A program made the translations under genes and the position numbers. Below the pieces are notes generated by a model. It had not been told where the DNA came from, did not search any database, and was given only the letters and a program-made list of their open reading frames with translations. From Saprospiraceae bacterium UBA6168 (GTDB lineage: Bacteria > Bacteroidota > Bacteroidia > Chitinophagales > Saprospiraceae), in the NCBI GenBank assembly GCA_002435785.1, contig DIUC01000087.1:4223-68222 (forward strand): a stretch of DNA of 64,000 nt, given 5' to 3'. Below are positions 1 to 8,496 of the stretch, one piece after another. Each line of letters opens with the position of its first letter. Positions within the stretch are counted from its first letter, which is position 1.

Positions 1-30
1 TTGATTTCCTTAAAACCCTTTTTTACCTCC

Positions 31-60
31 TTTGTTACCTCACGTAATTCGTTACATTTG
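31..60 (+). promoter_or_regulatory. Bacteroidota-type promoter
   Basis: TTTG at 31-34, an 18-nt spacer and TACATTTG at 53-60 match the Bacteroidota sigma-A consensus TTTG-N17-20-TAnnTTTG. It lies about 100 nt before the HMG-CoA synthase start and faces it. The match is seen directly; activity is inferred. Confidence 0.7.
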
Positions 61-159
61 CGCCCTTGCCTGATTGAATTGAACCAAATCCAGATTTTCG
101 GTTAAATACCGAAGCCAAGTATTCAACATCGTTCATTCAACACTAATCAACAAAAAGAC

Positions 160-1497
160 ATGGTTAAACGACACTTGCCCGTCGGCATTGACGACATGGC
201 GGCTTACGTGCCCGCCCTCTACCTCGACCTCCGTGACCTGGCAGAAGCACGTGGAATCCAGTACGAAAAATTGGCAAACGGCCTTGGCCTCCTTAAAATG
301 GCCTTCCCCGACGTACACGAAGACGCCGCCACGATGGCCGCCGAGGCCATTGCGGAGCTGATGGAAAAAAATGGGCTGCGGCCTGAGCAGATTGGACGGG
401 TTTACCTCGGCACGGAAAGCGCCCTCGACGGTGCAAAACCAACTGCGACTTATGCCGTGGAAATGGTGCAGCAGCGCCTCGGTGGTAGCTTCCGGCACTG
501 CGATGTGGCGGACATGACTTTTGCCTGCATCGCCGCTACGGATGCCCTCGAAAACTGCCTCGACTGGGTGGCGGGCGACGAAGAACGAATGGCCATAGTC
601 GTCGCCTCGGACTTTGCGAAGTACGACATCGGATCAACGGGTGAGTACACGCAGGGGGCAGGTGCGGTGGCCGTTTTGGTGAAATGGAACCCCAGGTTGC
701 TCGTCATCCCCCGCCAATTCGGCGTGGCGATGGACAGCGTACACGATTTCTACAAGCCCCGTCGAGCACAGTTTTCTGAGACTCCGGTGTTTGATGGCCC
801 ATTCTCCAACCAATGCTACCAAGACCGAATGACCGAGGCATTGGCGCATTTTCGACAAGTGTCCGGTGCTGAGGAGACTGCTCTCTCCGACCGCTGGGAG
901 CGGATGGCTTTTCACCTGCCTTATGCCTTCCACGCCAAGCGGATTTTTGTGGAAGCGTTTACGAAGGAAATGATGGCGAAGGGCAAATGGTCAACTGCCC
1001 CTGACGCAAAATCTGCTTCGCAAACTCCTGAATACCAGTATTTTGTAAAAAGCAAGCTCGAAAAAGCGCAATGGGCAAGTAGTCAAATTGGCAATCTTTA
1101 CACCGCCTCCATTTTCATGGCTTTGATGAGCACAATGGAGGCTGACGCTCTTGAAAACAGCCCACTGGAAGGCAAAAAATTCGGGTTCGTGGCTTATGGC
1201 AGCGGCTCAAAGTCCAAGGTCTTTGAGGGCATTGTGCAACCAAGCTGGCAGTCGGTCGCATCACAGTTTGGCCTTTCCCAAAAGCTGGATGAACGACGTG
1301 CGCTGGATTACAAGACTTACAACGACCTTCACCTTAACCAATGTAGCAGCTCGGTGCACCCGGAGGAAGGCCGTTTTGCACTGCATTCCATCGGCGAGAA
1401 CGGTGTGGTGGAGGGCGCTCGGTATTACGGCATTTTTCATTTGAACGGACGGGCAGTGGTGAAGCGGGAGGTGTTGCCTGAACTGGTTGGTCAATAA
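160..1497 (+). CDS. Hydroxymethylglutaryl-CoA synthase family protein
   Basis: The 445-aa thiolase-fold protein resembles bacterial MvaS-type enzymes, which condense acetyl-CoA with acetoacetyl-CoA to HMG-CoA. The family's catalytic residues can be placed: Glu86 in LGTESALDGAK, the acyl-accepting Cys123 in TFACIAATDAL and His252 in FHLPYAFHAK. Length is normal for bacterial HMG-CoA synthases. A strong promoter lies about 100 nt upstream and the ATG follows an A-rich leader, so the start is well supported. It appears monocistronic, with about 107 nt to the next gene. The likely role is the mevalonate route to isoprenoids. A related beta-branching enzyme of polyketide synthesis (PksG type) is possible, but no PKS genes are nearby. 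Confidence 0.88.
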   Translation: MVKRHLPVGIDDMAAYVPALYLDLRDLAEARGIQYEKLANGLGLLKMAFPDVHEDAATMAAEAIAELMEKNGLRPEQIGRVYLGTESALDGAKPTATYAVEMVQQRLGGSFRHCDVADMTFACIAATDALENCLDWVAGDEERMAIVVASDFAKYDIGSTGEYTQGAGAVAVLVKWNPRLLVIPRQFGVAMDSVHDFYKPRRAQFSETPVFDGPFSNQCYQDRMTEALAHFRQVSGAEETALSDRWERMAFHLPYAFHAKRIFVEAFTKEMMAKGKWSTAPDAKSASQTPEYQYFVKSKLEKAQWASSQIGNLYTASIFMALMSTMEADALENSPLEGKKFGFVAYGSGSKSKVFEGIVQPSWQSVASQFGLSQKLDERRALDYKTYNDLHLNQCSSSVHPEEGRFALHSIGENGVVEGARYYGIFHLNGRAVVKREVLPELVGQ

Positions 1498-1604
1498 ATC
1501 GCTGGCTTTCAGCCGAAGGCAAATACGATGGCCGGTGGCTTTTTTTTCAAAAAAAAGGGCTTGGATTAATTTTCTTTGCAGCTTCCAGCAACCATCCACT
1601 GACT

Positions 1605-2378
1605 ATGAAAAATTTGCTTTCGCAAAAGCCCGTCCTACTTTTCGTGACGCTGGCAGGTTTTTTTGTGACCAATGCCATTGTGGCAGAGTTCATTGGCGTA
1701 AAAATATTTGCACTCGAAGACACGCTTGGGCTTAAGCCCTTGTCTTGGAAGCTATTTGGGCAAACAGGTTCCCTCTCCCTGACCGCAGGTGTTTTGCTTT
1801 GGCCGGTCGTGTTCATCATGACCGACTTAATCAACGAGTATTTTGGCAAAAAATCCATAAAGCTGTTGTCATGGCTCACTGCAGCCTTGATTGCCTACGC
1901 ATTCGTGATGGTCTTCGGCGCCATCCACCTCGTGCCAGCCGATTGGTGGGTTGGCTCCGCCCAAAACCGGGGCGTCGTTGACCGCCAAGCCGCATTCAGC
2001 AATATTTTCGGGCAGGGCCTTTGGATTATCGGCGGCTCCTTGGTAGCATTCCTCGTTGGCCAAATCGTGGATGCAGGGGTATTTCACAAGCTGCGCACCA
2101 TCACTGGCGACACGAAGCTCTGGCTGCGGGCAACCGGCTCCACGTTGATTTCTCAGTTCATTGACAGCTTCGTCGTTTTGTACATCGCCTTTGTCCTGAA
2201 CCCCGGCGAGAACTGGTCCATCAACCTTTTTCTGGCGGTAGGCACTGTCAATTATTGCTACAAATTCGTGGTGGCTATCCTGCTTACCCCGTTGATTTAC
2301 TTGGTACATGCCGTGATTGACCGATACCTCGGCAAGGAGGTTTCCGAGGAACTCAGGAGGGAGGCTCGCAGCCATTGA
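1605..2378 (+). CDS. Queuosine precursor transporter (YhhQ/VUT family)
   Basis: The 257-aa protein has about six hydrophobic segments and the family signature region around TDLINEYFGKK (residues 73-83), which is typical of the YhhQ/DUF165 (VUT) family. Members import queuosine precursors such as preQ0 or preQ1 across the inner membrane for tRNA modification. Length is slightly above the E. coli protein because of a loop around residues 107-130. It follows the HMG-CoA synthase in the same direction but is probably transcribed separately. It converges with the activase gene, whose stop lies 64 nt beyond. Family assignment is confident; the exact substrate is inferred. Confidence 0.85.
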   Translation: MKNLLSQKPVLLFVTLAGFFVTNAIVAEFIGVKIFALEDTLGLKPLSWKLFGQTGSLSLTAGVLLWPVVFIMTDLINEYFGKKSIKLLSWLTAALIAYAFVMVFGAIHLVPADWWVGSAQNRGVVDRQAAFSNIFGQGLWIIGGSLVAFLVGQIVDAGVFHKLRTITGDTKLWLRATGSTLISQFIDSFVVLYIAFVLNPGENWSINLFLAVGTVNYCYKFVVAILLTPLIYLVHAVIDRYLGKEVSEELRREARSH

Positions 2379-2441
2379 GGGCCTGAGTAAGTTGCCGAAT
2401 GCTCACCTTCCTTGCGGAAGTATTCAGGTGCCATTTATCAT

Positions 2442-5400
2442 TCATGCTTGATTTTGGGCTTGCACAAGTTCGGGACTTTGAGGGGGCTTTGCTGCTCCGA
2501 AATAGTCCTTTCGGTACTGTTTCAAAAAATAGTCAATGGTTTCAATCCGAAGCTTGATGGAACCTTTGGGCTTGTTTTCATCAATATCTTTGAAGCTGAA
2601 ATAAGGCGTGCCGGAGCTTTCTATGATTTCCTCGATGACGCTGTACAGCGGCGCATCGTGCCCACATTTAAAACTGGATATTTCCAAGGCCACCAAGTTG
2701 GGGTGTCGTGCCACAAATTTTGCAGCCCACAATTTCGTGTTGGCATTCGGGCTGATGGACCGTTTCCAAACATCGGAAATCTCCAGCGGGTCATTTATGC
2801 GCCCAGTTCGGATGTCTTCGCCAAATACCTGCTCCAGTGAATACGCATCCATGGGCAGAATATCCTGCGCCAATATGGGGTAGCCGAGCTTTTGGAACTC
2901 CGTGAATATCTCGTGGTTAATGCCTGGGTCTTTGTGGTAAGGGCGTCCGAGCAGCACAATGCCAATCTTATTTTCCTGCTCCAGGGCATCCAAAACCTCC
3001 CGGGATTGTTGGCGCATGTAGTTGCGATATTCATCCAGTGCTTTGAACCCTGCTGTTACCGCTCGTTTGTTTTCGCTGCGGGTAAGTCCCAGGATGGACT
3101 CGAATGCCGTGAACATTTGGAGTTCAAATAATTCGGGCTCGGCCATGTTCAGAAATGGGTTCACGTAGGTAATGCCCAATGCCGTGAAAATATCTCCTTC
3201 CTTTGTAAAGCTGGCTTTCGCAACTTCGGCAGACGGCACGATGGATGGACAAGTCCAGTTGCCAAGCGTGTTTTTCAGACCAACGTCAATCGTGCCAATC
3301 ATCGGGAAAAAGAGGAAGTCCAGCGGCCGCTTTTTGTGCTTTTCATAAAGCAGGTTGTGGACGTGAGAAATGGACACTTTGCTTGGGTAGCACGGGTCAA
3401 TGGTGCCCCGTTTACCACCTTCTTTAAACATCTTTTCACTGGTAAAATCTGAGTAGATGATGCCGCTCCTGTTTATCCCCAAGCTTTCGAAATAGGCGCT
3501 GAAAAGCGGTGCGAATGAATACATGAGCAGCACCCTTGGGATGCCAACCACCATTTCTGAACGACGGGCAAGTACCTTTTTTCGGGACCAAACATCCAGC
3601 CTTGGTGCAGGGTCAGATACTTGGGCTGGCGCATAGCTTTTGAACAATTCCTTGAGGGCGACATCCACCAGGTTTGGGGTAGTGTCCAGCACGGCGTCCA
3701 TCGCATTTTTTATTCCTCGCATTTCCTTGACATCTTGCACAGAACCTTTGTCGCAGGAATTGCCCACGATGATTCGTCGGGTCTGTTTTTTGGAGTTTTC
3801 AGCCCCATTTCCGATGCTCAAATCAATGAAGGTGCGCAGGCATTTGTTTTTGCAAAAAACGCAGCGGGTGCTTTCATCGGAGAACGTAGAGTAGGTGATT
3901 TTCGAGGTGGCGTCAAGCCCGATGAAACTGGTGGTACGGCCATTTTCCCATAGTTTTATGGCTTCCAAACCAGCACCGATTGCCCCACTTTCGCCGCAGT
4001 GTTTATGTATGGTGATGGTCGGTTTTTCTTTCTTCCCGATGTACCGGGACTCGATGAAATCCACCTGTGCCTTTACGGCAGCGAGGTTTTTTTGGGTGCC
4101 GCCCTGGAGTATGAAGTTGGTGCCCAGCTTTGCAAAATTTGGGATTTGGGCCACGTACAACCAGATGTTTTTGGGCAAAACCGAAGCCAGCCCAGCCAGA
4201 ATCTCTTCCGGTTTCCAGCCAAGCCGTTGGAAGTTCACGATGTCCGACTGCAAAAAAACGGCGCACCCGTAACTGAACGTTGGCCGCATCTTGGCGTTAA
4301 ACGCATGGTCGGCGTACTGCTCAACCGGAATGCCGAAGCTCTCCACCGTGCTTTGCAGAAAATACCCGTTGCCGGCGGAACATTGCGTATTTAGTTCAAA
4401 GTTCTTGACCTGTCCGTTTTTCAACATCATAATCTTGATGTCCTGCCCCCCGACATCACAGATAACATCCACATTTTTGTAGTAATGAAGTGCGGAATTG
4501 GTGTGTGCCACCGTTTCAACAACCGCCCTGTCGGCGCACAAAACATCGCGCAGCACGTCTTTCGCATAGCCAGTCGTCACGAGGCCAATCACATTCAGAC
4601 TGGCGCCCGATGCCTGCACCTGAACATTCAATTTTTGCAAAACATCCTTGGTGTCCTCGATTGGATTTCCCCTCGACAACTGATAGGATTTGGCGAGCAC
4701 TTCCTTTGCTGAGTTCAGCAGTACGGCCTTCGTGGAAGTGGAACCCACGTCCAAGCCGATGAATGCATCCACGACCTGACCAGGCACGAAGGTAGCGGGC
4801 ACAAAAGGCTCGGGGACGTATTTGGCTTTGAATGATGCTAGTTCTTCATCGCTATTGACAAGGCCGGGTTCAGCGCCAGCCCTTGCCTGCAACCGTCCTT
4901 CATGGATATAAAAATCGAGGAATTGCCAACCGTGGTACTGGCCCACGTCCTCCTCATTTTCCAACCCGTAAACGATTGCCCCGATGGCAGCAAAATAAAG
5001 CGCATTTTCGGGTGCGAAAATCAAGTCTTTGGGGTCGCCATTTTCTGGCAAAGGGAAGCTTCGTTCTTCCCATAACTGGGCAATATGGTGCTTCCATGCT
5101 TGTTGCATCCCAACGATATAGTTGTTGGGGCCGCCCAGCAGCAGCACTTGTGGGCGCAAGGTATGCCCACGGGTGAGCACAGTCAGGTTTTGTAAAATAA
5201 TGGCCTCAAAAAGGCTCGCCATCAGCTCGGATGTGGGGATTCCAAGTTTTTGAAGGCTGTTGATGTCCGTTTCGGCGAAAACGCCGCACTTGCCCGCCAC
5301 ATGGTGAAGCTTGACGCTGTCGTATTGTTGTCGGCCCAGCTCTTGTGGGGAAAGACCCAGTTTATTATTGATTTTGTCAATTACGGCGCCCGTGCCACCG

Positions 5401-5813
5401 GCGCATTTATCATTCATACTGGGTATCTTCTGTTTTTTGCCAGTATTCGGATTATCTTTGAAGATAATAATCTTGGAATCCTGCCCGCCGAGGTCAATAA
5501 TGGAACCCACAACGGGGTATAGTTTTTCAGCAGCGAGGCATACCGCTGTGACTTCTTGCACGAACTTTGCGCCGATCATATTCGATATGCTCATCGCACC
5601 GCTCCCAGTCACAAACAGCCGCATATTTTCGATGGGGACATTGGAAAACTCCGCTTCTATCCTTTTCAAAAAGGACAGCACTTCCTCGGGTTGCTTGGTT
5701 TCATGGCGTCGGTAGTCCTGCCATATTATTTTCTGGGAAGTAGCGTCCATGACGACTGCTTTTACAGTAGTGGAACCTACATCAATGCCGATATACAATT
5801 GGACATTTCCCAT
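2442..5813 (-). CDS. Tandem acyl-CoA dehydratase activase (BadF/HgdC type) with DUF2229-like region
   Basis: The 1123-aa protein contains two actin-fold BadF/BadG/BcrA/BcrD ATPase domains. The first begins with YIGIDVGSTTVKAVVMD (about residue 7) and the second with FIGLDVGSTSTKAVLL (about residue 350). Each carries the Cys motifs that in HgdC ligate a bridging [4Fe-4S] cluster (NDKCAGGTGA and NTQCSAGNGY). A CVFCKNKC motif and a DUF2229-like region starting at VGIPRVLLMYSF follow. In HgdC relatives, ATP hydrolysis drives electron injection into a radical dehydratase; whether this member acts that way is inferred. It lies 25 nt downstream of the dehydratase-like gene, so the two form an operon. 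Homologues are often about 1400 aa with the HgdB-like part fused; here that part is a separate upstream gene. Proteins of this class are usually oxygen-sensitive. Confidence 0.85.
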   Translation of the reverse strand: MGNVQLYIGIDVGSTTVKAVVMDATSQKIIWQDYRRHETKQPEEVLSFLKRIEAEFSNVPIENMRLFVTGSGAMSISNMIGAKFVQEVTAVCLAAEKLYPVVGSIIDLGGQDSKIIIFKDNPNTGKKQKIPSMNDKCAGGTGAVIDKINNKLGLSPQELGRQQYDSVKLHHVAGKCGVFAETDINSLQKLGIPTSELMASLFEAIILQNLTVLTRGHTLRPQVLLLGGPNNYIVGMQQAWKHHIAQLWEERSFPLPENGDPKDLIFAPENALYFAAIGAIVYGLENEEDVGQYHGWQFLDFYIHEGRLQARAGAEPGLVNSDEELASFKAKYVPEPFVPATFVPGQVVDAFIGLDVGSTSTKAVLLNSAKEVLAKSYQLSRGNPIEDTKDVLQKLNVQVQASGASLNVIGLVTTGYAKDVLRDVLCADRAVVETVAHTNSALHYYKNVDVICDVGGQDIKIMMLKNGQVKNFELNTQCSAGNGYFLQSTVESFGIPVEQYADHAFNAKMRPTFSYGCAVFLQSDIVNFQRLGWKPEEILAGLASVLPKNIWLYVAQIPNFAKLGTNFILQGGTQKNLAAVKAQVDFIESRYIGKKEKPTITIHKHCGESGAIGAGLEAIKLWENGRTTSFIGLDATSKITYSTFSDESTRCVFCKNKCLRTFIDLSIGNGAENSKKQTRRIIVGNSCDKGSVQDVKEMRGIKNAMDAVLDTTPNLVDVALKELFKSYAPAQVSDPAPRLDVWSRKKVLARRSEMVVGIPRVLLMYSFAPLFSAYFESLGINRSGIIYSDFTSEKMFKEGGKRGTIDPCYPSKVSISHVHNLLYEKHKKRPLDFLFFPMIGTIDVGLKNTLGNWTCPSIVPSAEVAKASFTKEGDIFTALGITYVNPFLNMAEPELFELQMFTAFESILGLTRSENKRAVTAGFKALDEYRNYMRQQSREVLDALEQENKIGIVLLGRPYHKDPGINHEIFTEFQKLGYPILAQDILPMDAYSLEQVFGEDIRTGRINDPLEISDVWKRSISPNANTKLWAAKFVARHPNLVALEISSFKCGHDAPLYSVIEEIIESSGTPYFSFKDIDENKPKGSIKLRIETIDYFLKQYRKDYFGAAKPPQSPELVQAQNQA

Positions 5814-5838
5814 GATTTTGGTTTTAATCCGTCAAACA

Positions 5839-7542
5839 TTAGGTGGTTTCTTGTCTGATTAAATCATCAATATGGTACATAAAATTAGCGGCCATGTTTA
5901 CCACACCTTTTTTGCGTGGTACGACATACGTAGGGGACTTAAGGACCGGATGAGCTTCAACATATTTCCTCATCGTTTCCATATCGGAAGTGACAGTTTT
6001 CCGGGCATCTGCCATTTCTTTTTTGGCTTTAACATGGGCATCACCTAAGGCCATTAAAACCCTGCTTTGCGCATTGGTTTCTCCTTCGCCGGCGGTTTCA
6101 AGCGGGAGGAATATCATTTCCCGGTTCAATTCTACTACCGAAGCTTGTGCACCGTCGGATTGGGTGCTTGGCATACAGCCGAATGGCTTCAAGCTCAATA
6201 CCATGTGCGCCAAGCCATGCTCATGGTAATAAATGTTTTTAGCGATTTCCATATAGCCTTCCCCACCTTCTATATTGATGTTATAATAGGGGTTTGCCAA
6301 TTTTTGAAGGATGGGCTGATGAATCAACATGTGGAAGTCGCCCCCCAGCGTCTTCAACAAGCGGCCATATTCCCGTCGGAACAACCAGTTTCCCACCTTG
6401 AGCACCGCTAATTTCTGTTGGAATTTGAGGTAATTGCCAATACGTGTCTTGATATTCCACCAGTTTTTTGCCCCGTTTTTCAGCATCATTTCCCTTCGGT
6501 TCAGGTGGCGAAGTTTACCCTTGCTGAACAAAAACTGTATCAGAGAGCCAACCGGCTCCACCATCAGCACGGCCCCTTCCTGCTCCAGAAATCGGAACAT
6601 GTGGAAGTTGCCCGCACCGACCGTAGTCATCGCCCAGAATTCTCCCGTAATTTTGACCGCAACTTTTGACCTGAAACGGTCCACCTCGATGGTCTCAAAC
6701 ATTTTCCTGACTTCTTTGATAGCCTCAACATAATAAGAACTGGTAATTTGGTCCATGAACCGATAGAGGAACGTCATGGCCTGGCTCCAGTGCAGTTTGT
6801 CAAAGACGGCCTTCCATTTTTGGCTCAATTGGATTTTCTTTTTGTGTGCTAATTTTCCATAGAGGTAGTCCAAGGCTTTTTGCATCACCTTATCGGTTTC
6901 CCCCGGTACTACCTCAAAGGGCCGGGTCGCATAGACGAAATCGTTCAAGATGTCGGCCATGTTCAAGGCATTCACGAGGGCCAAGAAAAATTCAGGATTC
7001 ACTTCCAGCCCATTCCCTGTCGTGTCTTGATTCAGGCCCCCTTCGTTTTGGAATACCAGCACCCGAAACGCTTCAAATCCGCAATCTTGCAGTGCCATCC
7101 GGTATTCCGTTTCCAGCATACCAAAACGGCAGGGCGCATTGCAGCCTGCGGTGAAAAAGACATATTGCTCGACGATATCTTCCTTTGTCATGCCTGACCT
7201 TTCCAATTCCCGAAGGAATCTAATCAGGTTGCCCACCATGAAATAAGAGGGATTGCAAAGGCCATTGTTTGAATATTCCCGGCCAAGATGAAATGAGTCA
7301 AGCGTCATGTTGGGCAGCACCTTGACCTTCAACCCTAAGCTTTTAAAGGCAGCTTCCACCAAATAATCGTGCGCAGGAGATAACCCCCCCGTCAGAATCG
7401 TAGTCGTTAACCGTTCGGTTGCCAAAAACGGGCGCTCCTTGTGGATATGGAAGTGCTGGGCGGATGGTTTTCGGGGCATTTGGCTTTCAACATGAGAATT
7501 CACATGATTGGAAGGCTTGGCTGGATTTGTTAGTTTTTCCAT
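5839..7542 (-). CDS. 2-hydroxyacyl-CoA dehydratase-like (HgdB-related) protein
   Basis: The protein resembles the HgdB-like/COG3581 half of fused activase-dehydratase proteins. Cys-containing segments that could bind iron-sulfur are seen: NNGLCNPSYF and FTAGCNAPCRFGMLETEY. The open frame extends to 7614, but the ATG at 7542 (567 aa) is preferred. It places the TTTGAC-N4-GTCAT site 96 bp upstream, the same distance as at the tonB-like gene. The 72 extra bases would encode a poorly structured Cys-containing leader. The gene is first in an operon with the tandem activase, 25 nt apart. The substrate is unknown; a (R)-2-hydroxyacyl-CoA or an alternative corrinoid/radical role are both possible. 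Confidence 0.78.
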   Translation of the reverse strand: MEKLTNPAKPSNHVNSHVESQMPRKPSAQHFHIHKERPFLATERLTTTILTGGLSPAHDYLVEAAFKSLGLKVKVLPNMTLDSFHLGREYSNNGLCNPSYFMVGNLIRFLRELERSGMTKEDIVEQYVFFTAGCNAPCRFGMLETEYRMALQDCGFEAFRVLVFQNEGGLNQDTTGNGLEVNPEFFLALVNALNMADILNDFVYATRPFEVVPGETDKVMQKALDYLYGKLAHKKKIQLSQKWKAVFDKLHWSQAMTFLYRFMDQITSSYYVEAIKEVRKMFETIEVDRFRSKVAVKITGEFWAMTTVGAGNFHMFRFLEQEGAVLMVEPVGSLIQFLFSKGKLRHLNRREMMLKNGAKNWWNIKTRIGNYLKFQQKLAVLKVGNWLFRREYGRLLKTLGGDFHMLIHQPILQKLANPYYNINIEGGEGYMEIAKNIYYHEHGLAHMVLSLKPFGCMPSTQSDGAQASVVELNREMIFLPLETAGEGETNAQSRVLMALGDAHVKAKKEMADARKTVTSDMETMRKYVEAHPVLKSPTYVVPRKKGVVNMAANFMYHIDDLIRQETT

Positions 7543-7637
7543 TTGATGCGATTGGCGCAATTTGCCATTGGTGTAAATCTGTTTGCAAGCTGCACCAATG
7601 CAAATCAATTCCAAAAAACTTATGTCTTTTTATAGGG

Positions 7638-7652
7638 ATGACTTTTGTCAAA
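7638..7652 (-). promoter_or_regulatory. TTTGAC-N4-GTCAT palindrome, possible CRP/FNR-family site
   Basis: On the minus strand the core reads TTTGACAAAAGTCAT. The half sites TGAC/GTCA are separated by AAAA. The identical 15-mer occurs at 12564-12578, before another minus-strand gene and at the same distance from its ATG. Half-site shape and spacing resemble FNR/DNR-type operators (TTGAC-N4-GTCAA). Function is inferred. Confidence 0.45.
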
Positions 7653-7754
7653 AACCAACCTACTTTGACCATTCGACCCCAAACGGATTTTGGTAAAAAA
7701 ACGTCATTTTTGGTTTGAGGGGTTAGAGTATGCCTATTTTCAGTTCATGGCATT

Positions 7755-7762
7755 TATATTTG
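7755..7762 (+). promoter_or_regulatory. -7 element TATATTTG before the beta-barrel gene
   Basis: TATATTTG fits the Bacteroidota -7 consensus TAnnTTTG and ends 16 nt before the ATG at 7779. No clear TTTG -33 box lies at the usual 17-20 nt spacing, so the assignment is tentative. Confidence 0.4.
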
Positions 7763-7778
7763 TCAAAAAAACTATCAA

Positions 7779-8477
7779 ATGGCCTTCAATCCAATTCGCT
7801 GTTTCTTCCTCATTTTCACCCTGTTGACCACAACGCTCCTTTTTGCACAAAGGACCAATTATGGCATTTATGCTGGCCCCAGTTTCTCCAAATTGCGGTT
7901 GGAAGCGAGGTATGCATTGCCCATTGACGTGCAGATAGCGCCTTACGACTACAAAACCGGCTTCACGGCTGGCGGGTATTTCACTTGGAATTTTGCAGAG
8001 AACGTCGGGCTGCGCACTGAGTTGAACTTCGACCGCAAGGGCGGTAAATCGGGCCTTCCACTTTCCGACGGCAACGGCAACCCACTGCCCGGGTACACCA
8101 TAAAAGACAATTTTGACTACCTCCAACTGCCCGTCCTGTTCCAGCTTTCGGCGGGCGGAGACTTTAAGATGCACATCCATGTTGGCTATGCGTTCAGCTA
8201 CCTGCTGCACCATACCGACAAGTTTCCAAGCGAGATACGGGTAATCACGCAGACGCAAACGCAGACGCAAACCATCATCCTGCGGATGCCGGAAGATTAC
8301 AAAAACATAGACCATTCCTTGGTGGCAGGTATCGGGGCCACGCTCAAGCTTTCGAACGACCTATTGGCGCAGGTGGCACTCAGGGCCTACAATGGCAAGC
8401 TGAACATCAGCAAGGGAGACTCGGCGTTTGATGCCAATAATATCTCGGTGGGATTGGTACTTGGGGTCGGGTTTTAA
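7779..8477 (+). CDS. Outer-membrane beta-barrel (PorT/porin-like) protein
   Basis: The 232-aa protein has an N-terminal signal peptide ending at about LLFAQ (residue 24). Alternating amphipathic strands follow (GIYAGPSFSKLRLE, GGYFTWNFAENVGLRTELNFDRKG), and the C-terminus SVGLVLGVGF is a hydrophobic terminal strand. This is the usual layout of Bacteroidota 8-strand OmpW/PorT-like barrels. A small in-frame repeat encodes TQTQTQTQT near residues 157-165. Its position would fit a surface loop. It converges with the pgpH-like gene (19 nt between stops). Cargo or function is unknown. Confidence 0.75.
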   Translation: MAFNPIRCFFLIFTLLTTTLLFAQRTNYGIYAGPSFSKLRLEARYALPIDVQIAPYDYKTGFTAGGYFTWNFAENVGLRTELNFDRKGGKSGLPLSDGNGNPLPGYTIKDNFDYLQLPVLFQLSAGGDFKMHIHVGYAFSYLLHHTDKFPSEIRVITQTQTQTQTIILRMPEDYKNIDHSLVAGIGATLKLSNDLLAQVALRAYNGKLNISKGDSAFDANNISVGLVLGVGF

Positions 8478-8496
8478 GTACTTGTTTGTGATTTCG

